Shown here one piece after another: positions 55,292 through 64,000 of a DNA stretch of 64,000 nucleotides. A program made the translations under genes and the position numbers. The notes beneath the pieces are model-generated. The model made no database searches, had not been told where the DNA came from, and was given only the letters and a program-made list of their open reading frames with translations. The stretch comes from Psilocybe azurescens (taxonomy: Eukaryota > Basidiomycota > Agaricomycetes > Agaricales > Agrocybaceae): positions 29,614 through 93,613 of the forward strand of contig JAJIRX010000231.1 of the NCBI GenBank assembly GCA_023853785.1, in the 5' to 3' direction. Numbering within the stretch: the stretch's first letter is position 1; each line of letters opens with the position of its first letter.

Positions 55292-56079
55292 TTAAACTTA
55301 ATATAATAATAAATTAAATATTTAACATCCCCCCTGCCGATTTAATCTTTTATCCATAATAATATAAAGTAGACCTTAAAGGAGGGAAAAACTAAGCAAG
55401 ATCATCGATTTATCGAGTCGCTAAGACGAGGTAAATTATAAAATTAATAATTAAAGGCTACCTTTAAATTAAAAAAAAAGATTAATTATCTTATAATACC
55501 CCCCCCCCCCAAGGAATCTATTGGACAAAAATAAAGGGCTTAAATTAAATAAAAAAGATAAATATTTTTTATAATTTATAATCGTTAGTAATGACCCTTT
55601 ACTTTTACAAATCTTGCTTATCTTAGCGAGCTTTGGACTTTAAAAATAAAAGATTTATCTATCGCCTTAGCGAGTATTGTTTTTAATTAAAAGTAAAATT
55701 AAGAGTCAGGTAAATAGGCTATTTAAAAAGAGGTGGTCCAGCCTATCCTAATTTTTATTTATATTTTTATTTAGATAAAAAAAAGTCCTCGCCTCCTTGG
55801 AGCAACAAATGTTGTTCCATTTATATTTTTATTTCTGTAGCTTTAGCTATATTTTGTAGCTGAGGCGAGGATATAAAAAATAAATAAATATAAAAAGGGC
55901 GCAACAATAATATTTTTATTACAGTCTCGCTATTACGAGATAAACGGAGGGGGGGGTAGTTTGGTTTATTTTATTTCAAATAAAATAAGATTATTTAAAT
56001 AATTAGCTCCACTTTTAAATTAAATAAGTTTAAAAATAAGAATAAGTAATTAAAGTAAATTCTTTTTTATATTTTATAC
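55292..56079. other. Spacer between trnS and cox3
   Basis: C tract at 55500-55510, a palindromic pair with tcctcgcct... and aggcgagga (55787-55870), no gene. Confidence 0.6.
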
Positions 56080-56966
56080 TTAAGTATTACCCCAAAAATA
56101 TACAGCAACAAATAAGAATAACCACACAACATCCACAAAGTGCCAGTATAAAATACTAGATTCAAATCCGTTATGGTGTTTTGTTGTAAGATTATAATTA
56201 ATTATTCTAAAGAATGCGACAGCAATAAATAAAGTACCTATTATAACATGGAATCCATGTAAACCAGTAGAAGCATAAAATGCTGAACCATATACACCAT
56301 CGGCCATAGTAAAACTAGCTTCAGAATATTCAAAATACTGTAAAGCAGTAAAAATTATAGCTAATATAATAGTTAAAAATACTCCATTAATAGCTGCTTT
56401 TCTTTGACCAGCAATTAAAGCATGGTGACCATAAGTTATAAAAGCTCCACTACTTAATAATAAAAAGTATTAAGTAAAGGTATAGCAAAAGGATCTAAAG
56501 GTGTTATACCTAAAGGAGGCCAAGATCCTCCAATTTCAATAGCTGGAGATAAACTAGAATGAAAGAAAGCCCAAAAGACAGATAAGAAAGCAAATACTTC
56601 ACTTACAATAAATAGTAAAACTCCTATCATTAATCCATTTTTTACTTCTTTTGTATGATGCCCTAAATATGAACCTTCTACTACTACATCTTTAAACCAT
56701 AAGATCATTCCTAATGTTGTTAAGATAAAACCTAAGCTTAAAATATAACCACCATTACTATAACCATGGAAATAAGATACAGCTCCAACTGTTAAATTTA
56801 ACAATGAAAAACTTAATAAGATAGGCCAAGGTGAAGGATCTACTAAATGAAAAGGAAAATATTGAAATTTAGTTTGCACTTGTTTTACTTGAGTTTCTTG
56901 TAATGTTTCTCCCAAAATGTAAGAGTCCCCTAACGGGATTGTATTAACTAATTTTGTAGTTCTCAT
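56080..56966 (-). CDS. cox3: Cytochrome c oxidase subunit III, one frame break
   Basis: Seven-helix subunit of complex IV core. From ATG 56966 an unusual 38-residue hydrophilic leader (MRTTKLVNTIPLGDSY) precedes the normal start YFPFHLVDPSPWPILLS. Further landmarks are WFKDVVVEGSYLGHHT, FLSVFWAFFHSSLSP and, in the C-terminal part, YASTGLHGFHVIIGT and WHFVDVVWLFLF. The frame is lost at the A5 run 56462-56466; one more base joins NTF to LLLSSGAFITYGHH. Total 295 residues with the leader. No intron. The long leader has no in-frame ATG alternative. Confidence 0.95.
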
Positions 56967-57224
56967 TTTTTTTAATTCTATTATACCTTTTCCTCCTACA
57001 CTCGCTTAAGCGAGACTGCCCGCAGTCGTTTAGGACTGTTGCGCCCTCTTTATTTATTTTTTTAATTTATAAATAAAGTATCCCTTACTTATATTAACTC
57101 TTGTTTTCAACTATAGTCCATGAAAAATAAAATATAAATGAAGAAACGGAGCAAGGGAGGATCTAAGGACCTAAGGGGGCAACCTTTATAGTAAAGATTA
57201 GTGGAAAGGTTTTTGAATTCTTTT

Positions 57225-57335
57225 AAATATTCATCTATTATAAACGTAAACACGCTAACTATGATTACTTTAATTTAATTAAAGGAAATATATTTAATTA
57301 TCCAATATATTTCCTCGTTTACGACTTATTATTAT
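57225..57335 (+). repeat. 111-bp dispersed direct repeat, copy B
   Basis: Same orientation and length as 51357-51467; no mismatch seen. Confidence 0.9.
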
Positions 57336-57585
57336 ATAAAATATACCCCTTGAAAGGAATTATTACAAATAAAGAGAGTATTAATAATAAAGAGTCGCCT
57401 AAGGGAGAAATAAATTTAAATTTATTAAATATAACCTTTTCCTTAGATTGGAGAGCTTTTTGATTATTATCTCTTACCAAATTCTAGCTTTTGCAACTTA
57501 GGTTGGGATCTAGCCTTTTGCCAAAACTTAATGTATTTGTTTTATAAATAAATGTACCAGCCCTCTTGTTTATTTAAAATTTTTT

Positions 57586-57688
57586 ATATCCTCGTCTCCA
57601 ATAACCCACTCGCTTAGGCGATTGATTTAACCTAAGTAATATTTTCAAGTATCGCAAGCAAGAGATAGGAGAAAGCAAAGTTAGGAGA
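57586..57688 (-). repeat. 103-bp dispersed repeat, copy B
   Basis: Inverted relative to 42855-42957, about two mismatches. Confidence 0.87.
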
Positions 57689-57824
57689 GTAAGGGTAAAT
57701 AAAGGATAAGTAAAATCTTTTATTGGATAATCCCTTTACTTCTATTTTTAGATTAAATTAAAATATAGTTTTTATTTTTTTTTTTTTGGGGGGGTATTTA
57801 TCGGTAGTTATTATAGATTAATTA

Positions 57825-58109
57825 CTACTTTTTTTTAATTTGATTGTGTATCTCAATATAATCTTGTAGATTATAGTATAGGTCTGTCTGCATTTGGATA
57901 CTGTACAAAACATTATAAATTAGAGTTAAACTAATAAGAGTAAACAATACATAGGAAAAAATGTTCCCCCATTTAAAATTATGACTATAATATAGTTTAA
58001 AAACTAATACTAATACTAATAAAAAAAATAAGATTAAAATGAAAGCGTTAAGTCCCAATTGGAATCTAATTAATTCCTCTAAAGGTGTAAATATAGGTGT
58101 TTTTGTCAT
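57825..58109 (-). CDS. Small membrane ORF between atp6 and cox3, 94 residues
   Basis: MTKTPIFTPLEELIRFQLGL followed by two membrane segments (about 20-38 and 48-66) and a charged C-terminus with IEIHNQIKKK. It lies where many fungi place atp8, but the atp8 signature (MPQL at the N-terminus) is absent and it is longer than atp8, so I do not assign it. The frame is intact with ATG and TAA, and its codon use and residue mix are protein-like. It probably shares a transcript with atp6 upstream. Confidence 0.55.
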   Translation of the reverse strand: MTKTPIFTPLEELIRFQLGLNAFILILFFLLVLVLVFKLYYSHNFKWGNIFSYVLFTLISLTLIYNVLYSIQMQTDLYYNLQDYIEIHNQIKKK

Positions 58110-58559
58110 TTTGTTTTACTTTGTCCTAGGATTGTTTACCCTTTTAATTGAATTCTTTAATATTTATCCAGCTAATCCCTCCCTTAGGATAGGATCCGTT
58201 ATAATCCATTAGTCTAAACAAGGGTGTTATTTATAAAAAGATTTATATTTTTGTTTAGTTTTGAATACTCTCGCTTAGGCGACAATTGTAAGAGGAGGCC
58301 TCTTTCCTTTTATATAAAAATAAAATAGGACAGATAGATAAAAACGGAAAGATTTTAAAACAAAAATATAAATAAACCCTTAGCCCTAGGGTACGTATTT
58401 TGTTTTTGTCCAATGGATTGTTTTTTGTTTTTATTTTAGTCGAATGGATTGTTTGTTGTTTTTTTGTTTAATTTTTAACGAAAATGTTTAAAGTACTTGC
58501 GTAGAAACACTATTTTTAATAAGCTAATTGAAAGGTGCATATTTTAATAATATTACAAA
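58110..58559. other. Spacer between atp6 and the 94-residue ORF
   Basis: Contains cgaatggattgtttgttg (58441) also present at 42117, and a tcgcttaggcga palindrome (58270). No gene. Confidence 0.6.
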
Positions 58560-59326
58560 TTAATGTAATTCTATAGCATCTCTTAAATAAGAACAAACTA
58601 ATAATGTAAACACAAAGGCTTGGATTAAAGAAACTGCTAATTCTAATCCAATTAAAGCTAAGAAAATAGCAAAAGGAATTAAAGTTATAATAGCAACAAT
58701 AATGTTAGCTGTAAATAATTTAAATAAATAAGTAGATAAAATTTTCAATAAAGTATGTCCGGCCACGATGTTAGCAAAAAGTCTCACTCCTAAAGACACA
58801 GCTCTAGCTAAATAAGAAATTAATTCAATTAAAACTAATAAAGGTACTAAAAATAAAGGAGTACCTGAAGGTATAAAGAAAGAAAAAATTTTATACCATG
58901 TATTGATAAAGCTAATATTGTAACACCTATAAAAATTGTTACACTTAATCCTAATGCTACTACTCCACTGGCTGTTACGGCAAATGAATAAGGAACATTT
59001 GATATTAAATTACCTATTAATATAAAGAAAAATAATGAATATATAAAAGGAATATATTTTTCACTATTACTTCCAATTTGTTCTCTTACCATAGTACTTA
59101 AACTAGCATAAGAAGATTCTAAAGAAATTGACCAGTTATTAGGGATTAATTTAGAATCATTATTACCATTTATATGTAATCCTAAGATAATTACTAATAT
59201 GAATATAGTATATAAAGCTAAATTTGTTAAATTAATATGTAAATATCCTAAAACAGGAGCTGTAAAACCTAATAAGTTTACTACTTCAAATTGACTTAGA
59301 GGCGATAAGATAAAAATATTTGCCAT
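58560..59326 (-). CDS. atp6: ATP synthase subunit a, one frame break
   Basis: Membrane stator half-channel of F0. MANIFILSPLSQFEVVNLLG is the typical fungal start. The second half has SLGVRLFANIVAGHTLLK, containing the essential Arg, and ends CSYLRDAIELH. The frame is lost at the A6 run 58883-58888; with one more base the gene has 256 codons including stop (255 residues), the usual length. Intronless. It is upstream of the 94-residue ORF and cox3 on the same strand. Confidence 0.95.
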
Positions 59327-59410
59327 TTAATCCTTTTACTAAAGTAACCCTCGGCTTATTTTAAAGCAAAGGGTATGTTACTTTTGTCTCATTGACGAAA
59401 AAGTCTTGAT

Positions 59411-59412
59411 TA

Positions 59413-59462
<50 letters not shown>

Positions 59463-59463
59463 T
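59411..59463. repeat. (TTA)n microsatellite
   Basis: About 15 uninterrupted tta units, 80 nt upstream of atp6 on the minus strand and just before trnK. Confidence 0.9.
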
Positions 59464-59515
59464 TATTATATTTATTTTAGTTATAATTATCGAGTTATTA
59501 TTGTTACCAGCTTAT

Positions 59516-59587
59516 TAGAAGCACTTGGAATTGAACCAAAACTTTCCCCTTAAAAGGGGGACACTCTACCATACGAGTTCTGCTTCC
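59516..59587 (-). tRNA. trnK: tRNA-Lys(TTT)
   Basis: Acceptor ggaagca/tgcttct, D stem actc/gagt, anticodon stem tcccc/gggga with loop cttttaa (TTT), T arm tttgg-ttcaatt-ccaag. Confidence 0.92.
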
Positions 59588-60246
59588 TTTTATAAATTAA
59601 AACTTAAATTATATAGTCAATATTATTAACTTACCCTTTGCTTATACTAACAAGCCTCTCCTCTTAAGTACATTATAACTTTGCTTTCTCCTATCTCTAG
59701 CGAGACTGTTGTTTTCAACTAAGAAGAATGGTGCCCCTCTTACCTTTGCTCGCTTAAGCGAGGGCCCTTATTTCCTACCTCTTTTTAATCTTATAAATAT
59801 AAAATTTAATTAAAATAATAATAAATTGTTGCTTTCAACTACAGTCCTCTTTTATTTATATTTTTATATCCTCGTCTCCAATAACCCACTCGCTTAGGCG
59901 ATTGATTTAACCTAAGTAATATTTTCAAGTATCGCTATTGCGAGATAAACGAAGTCGCTAAGGCGAGCTATAAATAATAAAGGTTTAAAAGAAAAGATTT
60001 ATCTTTTCTTTTAATTATAATTAACATTTCTACGGAGAATAAGGCGACCTGATTTGCGGGAGTAGAAATAAAATATCAAATCCTCGCCTTAGCGAGAGTA
60101 AGTTATCGCCTCTCTGCTAAAGCTGTTGTTTTCAACAAGGCGAGAAGAAAAGAGTAGGTTAATCCTACGGAGAGTTTAGAGTTTAACTTTATTTTTAACT
60201 GCATAAGTTTGATTACCAAAATAAAAAAATAAATTAATTGTTTAGT
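59588..60246. other. Spacer between trnK and trnR(TCT)
   Basis: Contains a 70-bp partial copy (59866-59935) of the 103-bp repeat and many tcgc-type palindromes (59748, 59933, 60083). No gene. Confidence 0.6.
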
Positions 60247-60318
60247 AGTCCTCTTCCGGATTCGAACCAGAATAAACACTTTAGAAGAATGTGATTCTAA
60301 CCATTGAATTAAGAGAAC
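60247..60318 (-). tRNA. trnR: tRNA-Arg(TCT)
   Basis: Acceptor gttctct/agaggac, D stem attc/gaat, anticodon stem acatt/agtgt with loop cttctaa (TCT), T arm tctgg-ttcgaat-ccgga. Reads AGR codons. Confidence 0.9.
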
Positions 60319-60618
60319 TTTATAAAAATTATTAATAACTTTGCCTCGCTCGCTTAGGCGAGCGATACTCCTTTATTTTTTTATTTTTAAAATTTTCTAT
60401 TATTTATAAAATTTTACCCACTCCTATTATTTTCTCGCTAATAGACCCATTTTAAAAATTTTTTTTTACTTTTAAAGAGGCAATAGTTGAATAAGTTATA
60501 AATAATATTATACAAATTATATAATAAAAGCTATTATAAAACTCCTATGAGGGGGGGGGGGGGTAAGTTATATATTATTAAAAATTAATAGTAGCTCGCT
60601 TAAGCGAGCTAGAGAATA
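60319..60618. other. Spacer between nad3 and trnR(TCT)
   Basis: G tract at about 60551-60562 and two tcgcttaagcgagc-like palindromes, the second (60596-60610) only 9 nt past the nad3 stop. No gene. Confidence 0.6.
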
Positions 60619-60989
60619 TTAAGATTTTGATGTATTATTAATATTAGTTAAAGCTATAGCCCCAGAACCTATTTCTAATACAAATCCAATAGTTAAAATA
60701 ATAAAGAATATTATACCAATAGTAAATCCAAAAATAGAAACTTGATATAAAGAAACAGCTAAAGGGAATAGTAATAATATTTCCAGATCAAAAATTAAAA
60801 ATAATAAAGCAACAATCATAAAATGGATTTGGAAAGTCGATCTAGTTTGTCCGAAAATAGGTGTGAATCCACATTCATAAGCTGAAACTTTAGCTTCATC
60901 TGGTTTATGTTTAGCCAATAAAACATTTAAAGCTAATAAAACAGCAGCTAAAAAGGAACAAAAATAAAAATAAAAATTAAGTTATTCAT
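60619..60989 (-). CDS. nad3: NADH dehydrogenase subunit 3, one frame break
   Basis: Three-helix subunit of complex I. ATG at 60987-60989 overlaps the nad2 stop by one base. The loop KVSAYECGFTPIFGQTRSTF with its conserved Cys is present, and the protein ends SGAIALTNINNTSKS. The frame stops at codon 14 unless one T is added to the run at plus 60950-60954 (A5); the duplicate at 19229-19516 has exactly that extra base. With it the gene is 124 codons, 123 residues. Probably co-transcribed with nad2. Confidence 0.95.
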
Positions 60990-61274
60990 TAAATATAAAA
61001 TATAGATAAAGCTAGTAACTGTGTACTATTTAAGATTATTGAGGGTTTTATAAAGAATAATAGAATAAATAAAGTTAAAGTTGAAATAATAAAACTATGA
61101 AAATTAGTTAATTTAATTTCTACTTCGCCTCCAATGGAGTTCCCTTTAATATTGTCTCCTAGATTTTGGCGAGATCCTATATAAGAGGGAGACAAGTCGT
61201 CTCCTACGGAGCCTGAAAGAGGTGATACTTCGGATGGATAAGTAAATAATAATTTAATAATTTTTAAATAATAT
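60718..61274 (-). repeat. Inverted duplication, source copy (nad2/nad3)
   Basis: Partner of 18944-19501. 557 nt, one base shorter, the difference falling in the nad3 homopolymer. Flanking sequences on both sides are unrelated. Confidence 0.92.
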
Positions 61275-62858
61275 GAAGCAGAAATAACACTAACTAAAAT
61301 AGCTATAATAGAGATAAAAAATAACCATTTTGTAAAGATGAGTATAAAACAAATTGTTTTGAAAAAACCAATTAATGGAGGTATACCAGCCATAGAAAAC
61401 AGAGAAATACCTAAGCTTAAACTTAATAACTTATTAGAAAAAATAAACCTTTAAATTCTAAAATATAGGTTAAATCTCTTATATTAAAATTATTAATTTT
61501 CTCCGTAGGTTCATTATTTAAATTTAAATAAGATAAAGCTAATATTATAAGAAAAATATTTAAATTAGTAATAGTATATTGTATTATATAAAATATAAAT
61601 GAATCTATAGATTGTTCAGTATTTATAGCTAAAGCTAATAATAAAAAACCTATATGGCTAATAGTACTATAAGCTAATAATCTTTTACTTTAGTCTGAGC
61701 TAATCCTAATATACTACCAATAATTAAAGATAATAAACTACTTATTAATAATAAATTTTTAGTACGGGTAAACCTATTAAGTCAGTACTAAATTTTATTA
61801 CAAAACCATTAGTCGTATCCAAGGAGAGCTATTTATATATGAAGAGATACTTAGACTATCTAAAGTATTTAGATATCCAGCTTGACTGATTATTGTACTT
61901 TCTCCTATTGTTCCTCCTATAATTCCTATATTATTTTGTATTTCTAATAATAGTATTAATATAGCTATTTTAGGTATTATTGTTAACCAAGTTGTTACTA
62001 TTGTTGGGGTTCCATCATATACATCTGGAGACCAATTATGTAAGGGAGCTGCAGCTATTTTAAATAAAAAACCTACAAAGATTAAAATTAATCCTAAACT
62101 TAAACCTTCTGTTATAGATGATTGATTTATATCAGAAATACTATTTATTATATATAAAGATTCTAAATTAGTTATACCACTATATGAATATACTATACCA
62201 CATCCTAATAGTATTATACAAGAGGATAAACCACCTAATAAAAATATTTTAATCCTGCAGCTGTTGAACTCTCAGAATCTCTATATAATGTAGATAAAAT
62301 ATATAAACTAAAAGATTGTAATTCTATACTTAAATAGATTGATATTAAATCATAACTACTAATTAAAAAGAAGAACCTAATAAACAAAATAAAACTATTA
62401 AAGAATAATCTGTACCCCATTCGGGTATAGTTTTATTTTCACATTTAACTACCCCCTCTCCCTTACGAAGGGACAAACCTAGATTGGTATTGGCTGTTGA
62501 ATTAAGAGGCTGACTTTCCCCTACTCGCCAAAGGCGAGATTGCGAGCACTTTCTCGCCTAAGCGAGAGGTATGAATTGATATTGATGGAATTTGAGGCCA
62601 ACCTATTAAAATTAAACCTCCTATTATAAAAATAAAGAATTCTAATACTTGAGTTATTTGAGTTATATGAAAAAAACCACTATATATACCTAAACCGGAA
62701 CCTATTGATTCTAAATTTATACTATTTAGTATTAATAGACTAGTATAAAAAAATACGATAGAAGTGATTCTTGTAAAATGTACACTGGGGATATGGGAGC
62801 TTAAAACAGGTAGAGCCTTAGCTACTATTAATGTTAATATTGAAATAAAGATCATCAT
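60989..62858 (-). CDS. nad2: NADH dehydrogenase subunit 2, several frame breaks
   Basis: Antiporter-like membrane subunit of complex I. From ATG 62858 ([19 protein letters not shown]), landmarks in order are [49 protein letters not shown] and [13 protein letters not shown], ending LLALSIFYI. Single bases are missing at the A5 runs 62365-62369 and 62240-62244, near 61813, in the T5 run 61756-61760, the T4 run 61683-61686 and the A6 run 61438-61443. A further shift lies at a palindrome cluster (about 62503-62571) inserted after SISIHT. Restoring the six bases gives continuous homology. Six changes is dense for a working gene, so a second, functional copy elsewhere in the genome cannot be excluded. 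Confidence 0.88.
62503..62571. repeat. Palindrome cluster inside nad2
   Basis: tctcgcctaagcgaga (62552-62567) and ctcgccaaaggcgag (62525-62539) lie side by side in the coding region, the arrangement of a double-hairpin element. Confidence 0.75.
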
Positions 62859-63337
62859 TTATTCTAGCTTTTTTACACTCCCAGCTTTAGCAGGGATACC
62901 TCGCTTAGGCGACAAACTTATTTGACTATTAATTTGACTAAAGCTTACCTATGTACCTTATTAAATTTGTGCTTTTACTATTACACTCGTTAAAAAGACC
63001 CCTACCTCCCTTAGCGAAAACGAATAAAATATCGCTTAAGCGAGGGTGGTTCCTATAAGAACTGGGGTAAATAGATTAATAGCGTTTAGTAGCCAAAAGA
63101 AGGGCTCCTAAGGGAAAAATTAAAACAATCCTACTAGAAAAATAAAACTTCCTTGCTTCTGTAGCTCCTTTGGACAGCTACAGTAAGCTGTTGGTTTCAA
63201 GCGACAGAAGAATAAAGTAAGGAAGTCTTCCTGCCCTGCCAAAGGCTGGGCTGGGCTAGAAAATTGTTATTCATAATTATCTTTAAGGTAAATTTGTTTC
63301 TATTAGAATTGTTTAATAGTAAAACTAACGGTTTACT
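62859..63337. other. Spacer between nad2 and trnE
   Basis: Palindromes tcgcttaagcgag (63033), cagctttagcaggg (62881) and a GC-rich cctgccctgccaaaggctgg (63231). No gene. Confidence 0.6.
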
Positions 63338-63408
63338 TGATCCTTATCAGAATTGAACTGATATTTATTCCTTGAAGGGAATTGTACTTACCATTATACG
63401 AAAAGACC
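63338..63408 (-). tRNA. trnE: tRNA-Glu(TTC), 6-nt anticodon loop
   Basis: Acceptor ggtcttt/aaggatc and T arm atcag-ttcaatt-ctgat are sound, and the body looks like tRNA-Glu. The anticodon stem attcc/ggaat encloses only six bases, cttcaa. One more T would make the normal loop ctttcaa with anticodon TTC. Read without correction on a shifted stem, TCA (Trp) is formally possible but breaks two pairs. Confidence 0.7.
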
Positions 63409-63520
63409 ATAATTTTAATTAATACTTATCTTAATAATTACTTACTTATATTTTAAAACTTAGCCTACTTAAAAAAAGTTATTTATTAAAATAAAAAAAC
63501 AAAATTAGAATAAATTAAAT

Positions 63521-63592
63521 TAGCGAAATAAGAACTCGAATCTTAAATGACAGCTCATGAGACTGTAGTGTTACCAATTACACTATCTCGCT
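63521..63592 (-). tRNA. trnM: tRNA-Met(CAT)
   Basis: Acceptor agcgaga/tttcgct, D stem gtgt/acac, anticodon stem acagt/gctgt with loop ctcatga (CAT), T arm taaga-ttcgagt-tctta. The sequence does not show whether it is the initiator or elongator form. Confidence 0.91.
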
Positions 63593-64000
63593 TTATTTAA
63601 TTATTTTTAAGATAGACTCGCCTTAGCGACTTATGTTTTATTTATGTACTCCTTGAAGGACTTTTATTATCTCTTGCCTAGCTCTTAAAATAAAAAAGAT
63701 TTTTAATTATTTAGGCTATTAAAGTCTAACCTAAGGGTGGGGCTTTCCCCATTCGGTAATTAGGGGAGTATAAAAATATAAAAGTTAAAGATAATCAAAG
63801 GTACGGGTATAAGCGAAAATAAAAATAATAAAGGCAGATACAAAGGTAGGTATAAAATTAAATCTCAATATTTAATTTCTCGCTAAGGTGAGGGCCCTTT
63901 CGGAAAAAATAACATTAAGGTACCCTACTTTTATTTTTTTACTTTTTACTTTAAGTTTTTATTTTTTTTTAACTTTTCTTTATTTTTAGTTTTAAAAAAA
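63593..64000. other. Terminal spacer
   Basis: AT-rich, with tcgccttagcga (63619) and tcgctaaggtgag (63880) palindromes. No gene; the window ends here. Confidence 0.6.

Larger units (their letters stand above)
56967..57824. other. Spacer between cox3 and the 94-residue ORF
   Basis: Holds copy B of the 111-bp repeat (57225-57335) and copy B of the 103-bp repeat (57586-57688), with palindromes near 57000 and 57610. No gene. Confidence 0.65.

Noticed and set aside
57825..58109. Assignment of the 94-residue ORF as atp8
   Set aside because: Position fits but the N-terminal signature, length and helix number do not.
63338..63408. Reading trnE as a UGA-decoding tRNA-Trp(TCA)
   Set aside because: It would require a shifted anticodon stem with two broken pairs; the body matches tRNA-Glu.

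Overview
The window is a piece of a large, repeat-rich fungal mitochondrial genome. It carries cox1, cox2, cox3, cob, atp6, atp9, nad1, nad2, nad3, both rRNAs and 15 tRNAs. Spacers are very AT-rich and are studded with GC-richer palindromes and C or G tracts. Group I introns with LAGLIDADG or GIY-YIG homing-endonuclease ORFs are abundant. The one-base nad2/nad3 overlap, the basidiomycete-like membrane ORFs (one with a DPVRWWPSG motif) and genes on both strands suggest Basidiomycota, probably Agaricomycetes. That placement is inference; I cannot name the species.

Layout. 0.5-9.9 kb: cox1 (7 exons, 6 introns). 10.4-16.0 kb: rnl (2 introns). 16.4-20.0 kb: trnN, trnW, trnY, trnP, trnR(TCG), a truncated inverted copy of nad2/nad3, then trnI. 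20.8-29.6 kb: cob (6 exons, one of only 15 nt, and 5 introns). 29.6-32.3 kb: spacer. 32.3-34.7 kb: nad1 (1 intron). 36.1-39.6 kb: rns, with a group II intron that carries a LAGLIDADG ORF. 40.8-42.6 kb: trnF, trnL(TAG), trnV. 43.2-51.2 kb: a cluster of uncharacterised membrane-protein ORFs around trnD and atp9. 51.5-63.6 kb, minus strand: cox2 (1 intron), trnS, cox3, a small ORF, atp6, trnK, trnR(TCT), nad3, nad2, trnE, trnM. Everything before about 42.6 kb is on the plus strand; almost everything after is on the minus strand.

The proteins are respiratory-chain subunits (complexes I, III, IV) and ATP synthase subunits, translated by ribosomes built on rnl and rns. The introns are the main accessory load: cox1 spans 9.4 kb for 1.58 kb of coding sequence.

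Two cross-cutting observations matter. First, many reading frames, including cob, cox2, cox3, atp6, nad2 and nad3, are broken by a single missing base, nearly always in an A or T run. An almost identical duplicate of nad3 keeps the base. This looks like systematic homopolymer under-calling in the assembly rather than gene death, though it needs reads or RNA to settle. Second, TGA is read as Trp repeatedly in intronic and accessory ORFs but not in the core genes, while the only trnW in the window has anticodon CCA.
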